From Ascoidea rubescens DSM 1968 (taxonomy: Eukaryota; Ascomycota; Saccharomycetes; Ascoideales; Ascoideaceae), in NCBI RefSeq assembly GCF_001661345.1, contig NW_017962929.1:186001-250000 (forward strand): a DNA stretch of 64,000 nucleotides. The letters run 5' to 3'. The position numbers and the translations under genes are program-made. This document shows positions 23,985 to 35,127 of this stretch, piece after piece. Numbering within the stretch: the stretch's first letter is position 1; every line of letters begins with the position of its first letter. A model generated the notes under the pieces. That model saw only the letters and a program-made list of their open reading frames with translations. It searched no databases and was not told the DNA's origin.

Positions 23985-26444
23985 ATGTTTTCCAAATCTT
24001 CTCTTTTAGCTCTTACTGGTTTCTTAGTAACCAAATCTTCCGCTAGCTTTGCAAGAACAATTGAAAGTGCTCAAACAACAACCCAAACTTCTGCCGATGT
24101 TGTGTGCACCTCCATTTTTGAAGAATGTCCCAACAATGATTTCACCACTAACCAATTGATATACCCAAGTGCCGATATCTCTATTTATGATGTCTCATAT
24201 TGTAAATGTGGTACTTATGCTGTCAAAATTAATTTTAAAGCTTATGATACTTTAGATATTGATGCTCTTTCAAGCTTGAAAATCACTGGTCTTACTGGTT
24301 TGCAAAATTCAATCACTCTTTACTCTGATATATCAACTTCCTCTTCTAGAATCACTAGTCCAGGTGAATGGTCTGTCGATGCAGAAGTTAATGTGGATGA
24401 AAAAGATGGATATGTTTGCATGAAACCATTTAATATTGAATATAAATGGTGTGATGGCTCAGACGGTAGTAAATGTTCTGCATGGTGTTACGATACCACT
24501 TATCTGTACTCAACTGGTTGTGATGGTAGCACCGATTCTTCTAATTATTGTTGGAAAATCGGTTGTGATGGTCATCCTGAATCTTCTTTAAGTACCGATA
24601 CTGTCTCTGAAACTTATGCTTGTTCCGGTTCTGATTGCGTTCAATCCACTGAAAGTGAAACCGATTCTATCTCTTATGGCTGCACTGGCACAGAATGTCT
24701 TCAGTCATCTTTCACAACTATCAGCCCAACAACTTTCTATACTGAATCTGAATCTGAATCTGAGCTTGAATCTGAGTCTGAATCGAAAACCAAAACCAAA
24801 TCAAAAACTAGATCAAGATCAAAAACTCATTATACTAAATCAACTTATTTTTCCCCATCTCTGGAAACCTATGTCTCTCATACTGGTGATATAGATTCAA
24901 AATCAACCTTTTCTCAATCTACTGATGTTATCCCATCATCCTCTGAAGTTTTCTCACAAAGTACCTCTTCACCTGTTTCTTTAATTTATAGTTCAAGTTA
25001 TACTTCATATGCTGAAAGCCCTTCTTACAGTTCTTATGTCTTTTCGTTCTCTTCATTATCAGCCCCCTCAGAATCATCTTCAATCCCTGAAAGCTCTCTT
25101 TTCACTGGTGATATTGACTTTAAATCACTTTCTTCTTCTACTTTAGATGGTTTATCAAAAACATCATCTGTTGTCCCAAGCTCTTCTTATGTTAGCTCCG
25201 AAATCTTCAGTGAATCATATTCACAGGTTGTTAGTTCTGAATACATTAGCTCATCATATTTCAGTTCAGTCATTGTCTCCTCTTCTTATTTATCCGTTCC
25301 ATCTGAATCTTCTATTGCTCAAAGCTCTTCAGAATTACTTTCATCCTCTTCATTGGCTGGTCCATCAAAATATTCTTCTGCCGTCGAAAGTTCTGTCGCT
25401 GTTAGCTCTGAAGTTCTCTCTTCATCTAAGATCTCCTCGTCTAAACCATCTAAAATATCCACATTATCAACCGTTTATGAAACTGAAGTTGCTTCATTCA
25501 CAACTGTTATTACTGTTACAAGTTGTAGTTCTGATGCACCATGTTCAGAAGTTGAAGTTGAAACTGGTGTTACTGTTTTTACCACCACTATTAACAAGGA
25601 AGTAACTGTATATACAACATACTGTCCATTGACTGCCACTAAGACTTATGTTCCAGTTGTTTCAACTTTCATAACGACTTCAACAGCTGAAGAGACAACC
25701 TTACTTACTGTTACCTCATGTTCTGAAGAATCATGTTCATCATCTATAGTTACCACAGGTGTCACTTATGTTACTTTGACCACGAAGAAAAACATTACTA
25801 TTTTCACTAGTTACCATCCACTTACTACAACCAATGTTGTTTCAACAACAAGTCTTTCTGAAGCTAAAAACCCATCTACTACTGAAGAACCAAAAGGTTC
25901 TATTCCAATTCCAGAAGAAGAAAAAGAATCTACAACTGAAAAGGCAAAAACTAATGTCCCAAAAACTAACGAAATTAGTATTAGTAAATTATCCTCAAGC
26001 ACTCTTGAAGGTGAACATCAAACATCTGATGAGTCTAAGACTACATCTGAAACACCAAAAAGTACAACGCCAGTTCCGGAAGAAGAAGAACAGCCCAAAA
26101 CTGGTGTTCCAAAGTCTAAAGAAATTATCATTGAAAAGTCATCTTCAAGTACTCTTAAAGGAGAATTTGAAACATCTGATGAATCTAAGACCACATTAAG
26201 TTATGCTGAAACCACCGCATCTGATTATTTTTCAGAAAACTACACTATTATTGATCTTGATGGAACCACAGAATATGTTCCATATAACTATACAATCAGC
26301 AAAAAGCAATCTAGTAGTACATTATTAGGTGAAGCTAAAGAAACCCAATCAATTCTCTTAGCCAACGATGGCATTGTTGCTAAATTGAGCGTTAAAACTA
26401 TTTTCAGTTCTGTTTTAGGTGCTATCACTGTTTTATTATTGTAA
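23985..26444 (+). CDS. GPI-anchored Ser/Thr-rich cell-wall mannoprotein with flocculin-type repeats
   Basis: A secreted, probably heavily O-mannosylated wall or surface protein of 819 aa. It begins with a signal peptide (MFSKSSLLALTGFLVTKSSA). A Cys-containing N-terminal domain of about 190 residues follows (VVCTSIFEECPN, CKCGTYAVKINFKAYDT, KWCDGSDGSKCSAWCYD). The rest is Ser/Thr-rich, with a Ser-Glu/Lys run (SESESELESESESKTKTK). Two tandem units of the flocculin/agglutinin type lie near 25460-25830 (TVITVTSCS..., TVYTTYCPLT; then LLTVTSCSEESC..., IFTSYHPLT). Two acidic repeats carry SSSTLEGE / SSSTLKGE with SDESKTT, and a third partial copy follows (SSSTLLGE). The C-terminus is a GPI signal (SSVLGAITVLLL). 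I do not recognise the N-terminal domain, so adhesin versus structural role is open. Confidence 0.85.
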   Translation: MFSKSSLLALTGFLVTKSSASFARTIESAQTTTQTSADVVCTSIFEECPNNDFTTNQLIYPSADISIYDVSYCKCGTYAVKINFKAYDTLDIDALSSLKITGLTGLQNSITLYSDISTSSSRITSPGEWSVDAEVNVDEKDGYVCMKPFNIEYKWCDGSDGSKCSAWCYDTTYLYSTGCDGSTDSSNYCWKIGCDGHPESSLSTDTVSETYACSGSDCVQSTESETDSISYGCTGTECLQSSFTTISPTTFYTESESESELESESESKTKTKSKTRSRSKTHYTKSTYFSPSLETYVSHTGDIDSKSTFSQSTDVIPSSSEVFSQSTSSPVSLIYSSSYTSYAESPSYSSYVFSFSSLSAPSESSSIPESSLFTGDIDFKSLSSSTLDGLSKTSSVVPSSSYVSSEIFSESYSQVVSSEYISSSYFSSVIVSSSYLSVPSESSIAQSSSELLSSSSLAGPSKYSSAVESSVAVSSEVLSSSKISSSKPSKISTLSTVYETEVASFTTVITVTSCSSDAPCSEVEVETGVTVFTTTINKEVTVYTTYCPLTATKTYVPVVSTFITTSTAEETTLLTVTSCSEESCSSSIVTTGVTYVTLTTKKNITIFTSYHPLTTTNVVSTTSLSEAKNPSTTEEPKGSIPIPEEEKESTTEKAKTNVPKTNEISISKLSSSTLEGEHQTSDESKTTSETPKSTTPVPEEEEQPKTGVPKSKEIIIEKSSSSTLKGEFETSDESKTTLSYAETTASDYFSENYTIIDLDGTTEYVPYNYTISKKQSSSTLLGEAKETQSILLANDGIVAKLSVKTIFSSVLGAITVLLL

Positions 26445-26633
26445 TTTAGTTAAAGTTTTTAATTAAAATTTAGAAAAAATAAATATAAAAATTTCAATTC
26501 ATTATTAAGCTAAAGAGACGGTTTCATCATTAAGGTGAAGAGACATTTTCTGTATTTAGCATTAAATAAACGTTTTCATTTTTTTTTTATTGTATCGTTT
26601 TTATGAGTAATTTATAAACAATTTATGAGTTAA
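26445..26633. other. Convergent 3'-3' spacer
   Basis: A short AT-rich spacer between the mannoprotein and the LIM gene. It holds no RhoGAP-like coding sequence, which matters for judging the truncated LIM gene. Confidence 0.6.
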
Positions 26634-27236
26634 TTATGATTGAAAATAACATGAAAGATGATAGAATCTTTTACTTTTTATTAGATATTTTTTACCATCA
26701 AGTTTGACATGTTTTTTCTTAATTCTAAGTTCAATAAATTTTTCGTTTTGAAAATCTATTTTTTGTTTACAAGAGTAGCATTTGAAGAAACCCTTTAGGT
26801 ATTTTTTGTAATGATTTTTGCAAAAGATTTTATTTGATAGTTCAAAGAATTGTAAGTTTTGATTTGATAGATAGGAGGTTTGGCAGATTGAGCATTTAAG
26901 ATGGTTTAAATGGAAATTCTGGATGTTTTGGAAAGAATTTGAGGTATTGAATTGGATTGATATATAAGAGTTATCTTTAATTGGAGATTGACAATGAAAA
27001 CAAATTAGGTTTAATTTTTTATAATAATGATGCTCACATAATTTTTGAGAATTATTATAGATGTAGTAATTTGAAGGACAAGGGGTATTACAGATATCGC
27101 AGTTAAAACAAGAAGAGTGGTAGTAGTTTGAATTAAATTTTAGTGATTTTTCATTTATGATTGTATGATGACAGTTTGAGCAAGATTTATTTTGAATTTT
27201 TGTATTAGTGTTTTTTTGATTATTATTATTTTTTTG

Positions 27237-27288
<52 letters not shown>

Positions 27289-28169
27289 GTGGTAGTTGTG
27301 TTTAGCTTTGGTAAATGAGAAGAATTTGAAATGGAAGATAAAGAGTCTATGTCAAGGGTTAATAAATGGGAGGGTATGATGGTATCATTTGTTGTGTCTA
27401 TATTGGTTTTATCTTGAGTATCTTGATTATCTTGAGTACTTTGAGTGTTTTCTATACTTTTTATATTATCTATATTATTATTTTGATTATTGTTGTTATG
27501 AATTGATTGGGTATCATTAATATAGTAATAATAAGGAAAATTAAAATGATTAGTGTTGGCGGTAAAATTTTTATTGTAATTTTTATTATAAATATTATTC
27601 GTAGTATTACTTTTATAGTTATTGTAATCGTTGTGGTTATAATTACTGGATAAATAGGGATTTAGATTATTATCAGATAAAGAACTGGATATAATTGAGT
27701 TTGTCTTTGATTTAAATTTTTTAAAAGTCTTTGACAGGATACTTAGTAGATTTTTTGGAGAAAAGGAAGATGAAGTATGTTTCTGGAAATTGATATAAAT
27801 ATCATCATTATCGTCGTAACTGTTATGGTTATTATTCCTGTTATTAATCTGGTTATTGTAGTTATAGTTATAACTATAATTATAATTACAATTATAATTG
27901 TAATTGTAATTGTTATTGATGTTATCAAAGGATAACCGGTTATTTAAATTTGAGATGGAAAATTTTTGGAATAATTTTTTTGTAGTGGATAGGATTGGAG
28001 TGGAATTTGCTCTTTTAAACTGAGGTCTTTCAGAATCAGATGGAGCATTATGGTCGATGTTACTGATGGTGTTCTTGCTGTTGGAGAGGTTTGAGGTTAA
28101 GATGGTCGATCGAGCGCTGGTGTTGACGGAACGAAGATCGTTATTCAAGTGCAATTTGATGGGGAACAT
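26634..28169 (-). CDS. LIM-domain protein, Lrg1-like but lacking RhoGAP
   Basis: The N-terminal 350 residues are Asn/Tyr/Ser-rich and disordered. The C-terminus has two full LIM domains (CSNCHHTIINE...CFNCDICNTPC...LCEHHYYKK and LICFHCQSPIKDNSYI...LKCSICQTSY...IFCKNHYKK) and the first zinc half of a third (FKCYSCKQKI...KFIELR...FYHLSCYFQS). The tight LIM1-LIM2 junction (KKLNLICFHC..SYI) and the third LIM with its F(V/I)E-x(n)-HxxCY layout recall Lrg1-type RhoGAPs. Here, however, the frame stops just after HLSCYFQS and no RhoGAP domain follows. The start used is MFPIKLHL; the frame is open 31 codons upstream with an unlikely hydrophobic sequence. Pxl1-like paxillin is the alternative. It may be a truncated paralogue. 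Confidence 0.7.
27237..27288 (-). repeat. ATT microsatellite (poly-Asn) in LIM gene
   Basis: An uninterrupted ATT run on the plus strand, read as poly-Asn just before LIM1. Confidence 0.85.
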
Positions 28170-28916
28170 TTGAGAACTGGGAGGGAGAATGGGGTACACA
28201 GTATAGAGAAAGCAAGCTGGAGAAAACAAGAGGGAAAGAGGAAAACATATTGGGCTAGCCAACAGAGGCCTGGAGGTTGTTTGTTAGGTGCAAGAATAGA
28301 AGCAATGGCAATCCTTTGAAGCAGCAGAGTATTTCGACTTGAAAGGAGGTGCTCAATCAGATCTGTCTCGCTTTAAAATGGAGGCAGATGCCCAACCTGC
28401 AGCTGAACAAAGCACATTGGATGAACAAGCACGCCAGCAGAAGCAGCACCAGCACAGCAGGAGCAACACCAACAAAAACGAGATGAGCACCACAACCAGC
28501 ACAACCAACACCGGCAGAGAAGCAGAAGCAGAAGAAGCACCAACAGCACACGCAGCACAATCAAAAGAAGCACAGCCAGAAGAAGCTACTCGGAGCAACA
28601 GGCGACAGCAGATCGTGGAACACTGCTATTTATACCTTGCTGACCTCTCCAGGAGCGCTGTCGCGTGTGCTGCCTGTGCTGCCTGTGCTGCCTGTGCTGT
28701 TTGTGCCTCCTCTGCCTGTGTTTGTGTTTGGTGCTGCCTGTGCTGCGTAGCGCTGCGGCCGTTTTTGATTTGTCAACAACACGAAAAAGTGTCGGCGCTT
28801 AGCTCTGCTCCATCGTTGCCTTTCTCCAACTTCATCTTCACCATCGCCTTCTCCACCATCTTCCTCTTGCTGAGACCACAGCTTCTCTAGCACCATTTCC
28901 AGCAACATTTCCAGAA
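28170..28916. promoter_or_regulatory. Divergent LIM gene-RLF2 promoter, GC-rich, with 9-bp repeat
   Basis: A bidirectional GC-rich island. Four 9-bp units TGTGCTGCC, TGTGCTGCC, TGTGCTGCC, TGTGCTGTT lie at 28666-28701, and CAGAAG/CAGC-rich sequence lies at about 28380-28590. A TATTTATA motif is near 28627. Frames here (183 codons plus, about 80-90 codons minus) translate to Cys/Ala- or Gln/Glu-rich repeats and look like products of the repeat, not genes. Confidence 0.55.
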
Positions 28917-31514
28917 ATGGGCCACTCTCAGCTACAGTTGAACTTCAAACCTGCTCCAAAACAGCATACTCTACCATTTCCAAAGGCTGCCAATGTCTCT
29001 CAAAACACCAACGCCAAAACTGACAATAACACCAAAACTAACAGTAAAACCAATTCTCCTCAAAATATAAATCACCAACGACCTCATCCACAAAAAATCT
29101 TACAACCAATACTCCACCAGACTCCAAAAAACCAGATTCAGTCTCGAGTTCATTCTCAAATTCAAAATGATTTTTCTAAAAATCAAACTGACGCGATTCT
29201 AACCAATTCAAATGTTTCATTCAATTTATCTCGAACAAATTATACAAATAGTCCAAATAACCAAACAATTGCTAATAAATTAAGCTCTTCATCAATTAAT
29301 TCTGTCAATTTAATCAATAACAACAATATAGATATAGATATTGACATCGATTCAAATTCAAATCCCATCACTATTTCTGATTCTAATTCCAGCTCTGATT
29401 CTGATTCTGATTCATTTACTGAAATAACTAGCCAAATTAATTTGAATAATACTCCTAATAAAAAAACTATACACAATTCACCTCCCTCATCCTCATCCTC
29501 TCCTTCTTCGGTATTAAATACACAGCTTAAAAAAACTAGAACTAGAAATAAAAAAATATTCTATAACGACAACCATTTACAAAAACTAAATAACATTCAA
29601 AATTTAATCATAAAAGAAAAAGAAGATCAATTGAAAAAATTAAATAAATTAAAAAATAAACAAACCAAACAACCAAAATCAAAATTAAAAACTAAATTGA
29701 AAATTGATAAAGAACAAATTAAAAACTCTAAAAAAATTAAAAAAATTAAAAATATTAAGAAAATTGATGATTTAAATCTATCCTTAAATGATATTAAAAT
29801 TTTAAACAACTCAAATAATATTAATACTTTAAATAATTCAAATGAAATAATTGATATAAATAACAATAATACTAATAATACTAATAATACTAGTAATACT
29901 AATAATATCAATAAAAATCAAACCAAAAAATTAAATGAACCCCAAACTCCTAAAACTAAAAATAAGCCTGAAAAAGATCCAAAAATTCAATCTCAATTAC
30001 CTCCAGATTCTGAAAAGAAAAAGACATCCCAGAATGAAGACAAATCTCAAATGAAAATTGCAAGTTTTTTCAAATCTATACCAAAACCACAACCACCACA
30101 ACAAATTCCAATTTCAACCTCAAATACACTACCAAAAACACCATTAAAATCACAAAAATCACTAAAAATACAAAAACCACTGCCATATTCACAATCGCAA
30201 CCTCAATTACAACCTCAATCACAATCACAATCTATTCTGATGTTATCTACAATTCCCATCGATAACTCCCCAAAAAATCATAAATCGCTCCATAATACTC
30301 AATTACTTCACAATTCTCAATTACTCAAACAAAACTTGTCAATTTCAACAAATCATAATAAATTAGAATATGATAAAGTCTTTTTAAATTTTTATTTAAG
30401 ACAAAATTCATATCTATCCACCTTGTATGATTTATCTCAGCATCAATTAAACTCTTCAGTATCCACATTTGATTCTCAAATGAGTCTTCATTCAAAAATA
30501 AACTTCAATAACAATGATTTAAAAAATTGGTTTATTAATCAACAAACTTCTAGAGGTTTTGAAATATCCGTTGAAGCTTCGAAAATAGTCGAATCAATCA
30601 ATTCCTTACAAATAACAGAATCGCAGGTTATTCAATTGATCTCAAAAATTCCAATTAAATATTTGCAATTTTATGAAAATGTTAGACCTCCTTATTTTGG
30701 TACCTTTTCAAAAAAAACATCAATTATTCCTAAATCAAACCCATTTTATACAAAATCTTCGGGCTTGGATTATGAATATGATTCCGATGTTGAATGGGAA
30801 AACAATCAAGAGGATGATGAAGGCGAAGATGTCGATCTGGATGGTGAAGATAGCGAGAATGAAATCATGGATGAAACTACAGACCATTTAGATGACTTTG
30901 TCGCTGAAGATGATCAAGATATTAATACTACATCTAAAAAGAGAATATTTGGTCCATTGAAACCAGTTATAAAAATAAATAATTTTAATAATAATGATTA
31001 TGAAACCGATCTATTCTTCAATTCGATGCAGGCAGAGAAATTAAGATGGAATATTTTTTTTCCTATCGATCCTTTTAAAAACTATTGGGAACTACCAACA
31101 ACAATTAATTCTAATACTTTCAAGGCTTCAAATCTAAATACAAAAACAGATATGTTAAGCAGTTCTTCAACTTTAGATTTTATTCTTCAAAATCAACAAA
31201 AACGGGAAATTGGCTTGAATTCAGCATTAACAACAAACGATAACACACCAGAAGTAAATACATTGCAATCTCGTAAAAAGGCCAAAACTGTAATTGTGAA
31301 TAAAAAGGATTTATTAAAGATGTGTGATTACATCACAGAAAACGACGATTTTGGTTTAGGAACTTTGGTCGATGTTTTAACCAAAGAATTAAACAATTAT
31401 ACTAGGAAAACGATTAAAAATACAATAGAAAACATTGCTCGAAAAGATATTATTAAAGGTAATCAAAGAAAATGGACAATTAATCCTAGTTTTTATAGTG
31501 CTTTAAAACTATGA
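28917..31514 (+). CDS. RLF2: Chromatin assembly factor 1 large subunit Cac1/Rlf2
   Basis: The largest CAF-1 subunit, which deposits H3-H4 on newly replicated DNA through PCNA. Its 865 aa start with a long disordered N-terminus. A PIP-type PCNA motif QMKIASFF follows at about residue 378. The CAF-1 core has KYLQFYENVRPPYFGTF, then NPFYTKSSGLDYEYDSDVEW and an acidic stretch (QEDDEGEDVDLDGEDSENE). The C-terminal winged helix (LLKMCDYITENDDFG ... DIIKGNQRKWTINPSFYSAL) binds DNA. The N-terminus has a second possible PIP-like start (SQLQLNF). The protein is larger than S. cerevisiae Cac1 (606 aa) because of Asn/Ser/Lys-rich filler. One CTG codon lies inside the acidic block. Confidence 0.9.
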   Translation: MGHSQLQLNFKPAPKQHTLPFPKAANVSQNTNAKTDNNTKTNSKTNSPQNINHQRPHPQKILQPILHQTPKNQIQSRVHSQIQNDFSKNQTDAILTNSNVSFNLSRTNYTNSPNNQTIANKLSSSSINSVNLINNNNIDIDIDIDSNSNPITISDSNSSSDSDSDSFTEITSQINLNNTPNKKTIHNSPPSSSSSPSSVLNTQLKKTRTRNKKIFYNDNHLQKLNNIQNLIIKEKEDQLKKLNKLKNKQTKQPKSKLKTKLKIDKEQIKNSKKIKKIKNIKKIDDLNLSLNDIKILNNSNNINTLNNSNEIIDINNNNTNNTNNTSNTNNINKNQTKKLNEPQTPKTKNKPEKDPKIQSQLPPDSEKKKTSQNEDKSQMKIASFFKSIPKPQPPQQIPISTSNTLPKTPLKSQKSLKIQKPLPYSQSQPQLQPQSQSQSILMLSTIPIDNSPKNHKSLHNTQLLHNSQLLKQNLSISTNHNKLEYDKVFLNFYLRQNSYLSTLYDLSQHQLNSSVSTFDSQMSLHSKINFNNNDLKNWFINQQTSRGFEISVEASKIVESINSLQITESQVIQLISKIPIKYLQFYENVRPPYFGTFSKKTSIIPKSNPFYTKSSGLDYEYDSDVEWENNQEDDEGEDVDLDGEDSENEIMDETTDHLDDFVAEDDQDINTTSKKRIFGPLKPVIKINNFNNNDYETDLFFNSMQAEKLRWNIFFPIDPFKNYWELPTTINSNTFKASNLNTKTDMLSSSSTLDFILQNQQKREIGLNSALTTNDNTPEVNTLQSRKKAKTVIVNKKDLLKMCDYITENDDFGLGTLVDVLTKELNNYTRKTIKNTIENIARKDIIKGNQRKWTINPSFYSALKL

Positions 31515-32499
31515 TCTCTGATAACTAGCAGAGTTTTAATTAATTTGACGATCTCTGAACAAAAACACAACTCAATTTTATACTTTTGTCTTTATTTTTG
31601 ATCAACAGTAATTAAAATGTTGAGGTTTCTAGTTTTGCCAACTTAGCTTTTCTGTATTGAAATACTCTTTAAAAATGAATAGCTGTTAGCCGCTGAAAAA
31701 ATTTCGAATGAACATTTGTAATATAAAGAATAAATATAACTTTTGGATTATTTAACAAAAAAATATATACAAGCTTACAAAATCAACAAATAATAAGGGA
31801 AGTTTTATAAAATGACACAATATATATACAAAGATGGAAAATATATAAAACAATGATGGGTATATAAATGTATTAAAAAACTAAATTCAATTTACTATTC
31901 TATATCAGATATCAAGAAAAGTAGAAAGTTTAAAAAAAAACTGAGAGAAAAAAAAAGTAAAGAAAAAAAATTAAAAAAAAATTAAGAAAAATATAACTAA
32001 AAGATAAAAAGATAAGTAGGTAACGAGTGTAAATCTCAAGTTTTTAAATTGTTTCGGAAAAGATAAAACTTTTCATTTTTTATCTTCTTGACTTATGATT
32101 AATAATTAATGATTAGTAATTAAAAGGTTTTCCAGTTTTATTGGAAAACAAAAATGAAGTTTTCTCCAGGTTAAATTTAGAGGATAAAAAAAAATGAAAA
32201 CACAATCTGAATTGGTTTTTTTTGAACTATTTAAAAAATCAACACAAAAGAATACAAAGTTACACAAAAATGATTAACATAAAAATAAATAAAATGAGCC
32301 AAAATAAGTCAAAAAAATAAGATAAAATGAAATAAGGTAAGATTAAAAAAATGAAAAAGAGTCATCACAATAAGTCTAGAATATAGACCAGTAAAATTAA
32401 AAAAAACCTTATAAAAAAAAGAAATAAATAAATAAAACTTAAAAGAACAACCCAAAAAACTAAAGAAAATTAAAGATAAAAAAATATAATTAGGGAGCT
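31515..32499. other. Convergent intergenic region
   Basis: A 1-kb 3'-3' gap, strongly AT-rich with many A-runs. No gene, repeat array or structured element was recognised. Confidence 0.6.
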
Positions 32500-33539
32500 C
32501 TAATAGGGAAGAATTGGCCTATATTCCATATCTGGATTTTCTCTCCTATAGGAGGTTCTGGTATCACTACCTAATGAGCTCACGACATGGTGATTTGTGG
32601 AATGGTTATTTTGATTTAAATAATGATCATAGTTTTGAGGGTTTTGTATATGCTGAGACTCCACTGAATGTGATTGATTATTTCCTGGAACATATCCTAA
32701 ATCCAAACCCATATTCATTCCCATATTCATATTTCCATGAATGCTATTTATATTTCCTAATTGTTGATTATTTATTTCATGATTCATATGAGAGCTCATA
32801 TGAGAGTTCACATGAGAATTTACATGATTTCCAAGCGTGTTATTCATTGGGGAATTCATTGGATTGTTCATGTTAATTTGATTGCTTATTTGATTGTTCA
32901 TTTGATTGTTCATTTGATGATTAACATTTCTTGAGATATTCATTGAATTCATAGAGGATATTGAATTTATTTGATTATTAATATGGCCAGACATTTGATT
33001 GTTTATGGAATTGTTTATTGGATCATTTATATTACCTTGGGATAAATTTTGTGGCAAAACCTGAGCTGTTGGAGTATGATTTGTCGATGAGTTTAGAGTA
33101 TGATTCAAATTCTTGTTTGAGTTTTGACTCATAGAATGAACATGTAATGGACTATTAGTGTGACTGATACTATGGATTGGACCGTTATCGAGAATTGGAT
33201 TTTTATTCATGTTAGTAGAATTATTGTTTTCAATACCAAGAGTGTTAGATCTGATTAATTCCTTGTTTGAGTGTAAAGGCATTTTATCACTATTAGAAAT
33301 TGTACTGATGATTGAATTATTTCTATGTTTCACGATATTATTAAAATTATTATTCATATTCATATTATTATTTATATTATTATTAATTCCATTATTGATA
33401 TTGTTATTCATATTGATATTATTATTCATATTATTATTAATTCCATTATTGATATTATTAATATTGTTATTAATATTACTGCTCATATTGTTGCTCATAT
33501 TATTAATATTATTGATATTTTTGTTAATGGTACTATTTA

Positions 33540-33621
<82 letters not shown>

Positions 33622-35062
33622 GTTGTTGTTGTTGTTGTTGTCGTTGTTATTATTATTATTATTGCTATTATTAATATTATTGTTATTATCAATATTTTGG
33701 GAATCATTAAAAGATTTGGAATAATTTTGAGAGATTCTAAAATTCCTTGGGTTTTTGGAGTTAATATTTTTGAAGACACTTTCTTCACTTAACTGTTTAA
33801 CAAAACAATCCTTAGCAGTATTAATAAAATCTAGTAAAAAAGATTTTTGATCATTATTTAAATTCGCTGGTTTAACAGTCTCAACTAATTCACTGGCGAT
33901 TTTACAAGTTTTAGTTATTTGGTTAATCTTTTTGACATTATCTTTAACTTTACCATACGATTTATAATCGAAAGAAGATATTAGCCTAGCTTCATCATTG
34001 TTATCATAATCATTATTTAAAGATGCATCATTATCATTTTGTAAGGAGTGTTTCGAGGTGAAAGCAGTTAGTTTTTCAATATTTAAAGGATATATACCAG
34101 AGGTATTAAAACCGTGCACAATGTTTTTAGATATTATTGAAACGAATCTTGCTTTAAAGTAAATATCTAAAGCTTCAAATAAAGTTATGAATAAATTTTG
34201 GTTTGATTTTTCTATTTTTGAGATATCATTATTATGGATATTTTGAATATTGCTGTGATGAGTTTTTAATTTTTCATTCAATAGATTTTCAATTAATATG
34301 TTGGCCTTTGATTTTAAAATACAATAGATATCAATATCTAAAGGTTGTATTGTATTGTGGTTTGTTGTTATCAAAGACGTGGAAGTGGAAGTTGAAGATG
34401 ATGACACAGATGTTTGAGATTCGTTATTGTTATTGTTGTTATTATTATTATTAATTGTATTGCTTCTTGAATTTTCAAAAGATGTTGAAGATAGCTGAGA
34501 TGTATTGTTGCTATTAATAATATTATGATTATTGTTTGAAGGAACAAAGGAAGGAAAAACGAAGAGTACAATGTTGGCTAGATCACAAGTTTTAATAAAT
34601 TTGAAGGATATATAAGAAGCTGAGTTAACAGAATCACAAATTAATAGTCTTAAGGGACCATAACCACCAGTTAGTGGGATAAAATGATTAACTAACCAGT
34701 CATGAGAAGAATCGGGAGTTGCAAAGCCTGAGTGAGTTGATTGAATATAATAGTTATCAAAATTTTTATTATTTTTAATTCTTTGCTTAAAGGTATCGAT
34801 ATCCAAGCTGTTATTTTGAGTATCAGCATTTTTATTTTCTAATTTATTGAAGGTGTTATTTTCTTTAATTATGATTGAAGGATATAAGGAAGAACCGTCA
34901 GAACATATACATTCTATAAAGGATACTATATTACTTTGAGATTTTTGATTTGTATTCAAATTAATTGATTTATTTTTATAATCATAGGAAGTCAATAGGG
35001 CGATGTTATTATTTACATTGTTAATTGGATAGTTTGGGTTATTATTGTTATTGTTATTGTTA

Positions 35063-35127
<65 letters not shown>

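Noticed and set aside
28339-28890. 183-codon frame upstream of RLF2
   Set aside because: It translates a TGTGCTGCC array into Cys/Ala repeats and Gln/Glu-rich sequence. Opposite-strand frames are equally open.
32514-33792. Plus-strand frames opposite the transposase-derived gene
   Set aside because: They are Leu/Ile-rich translations of Asn repeats, with no independent support.
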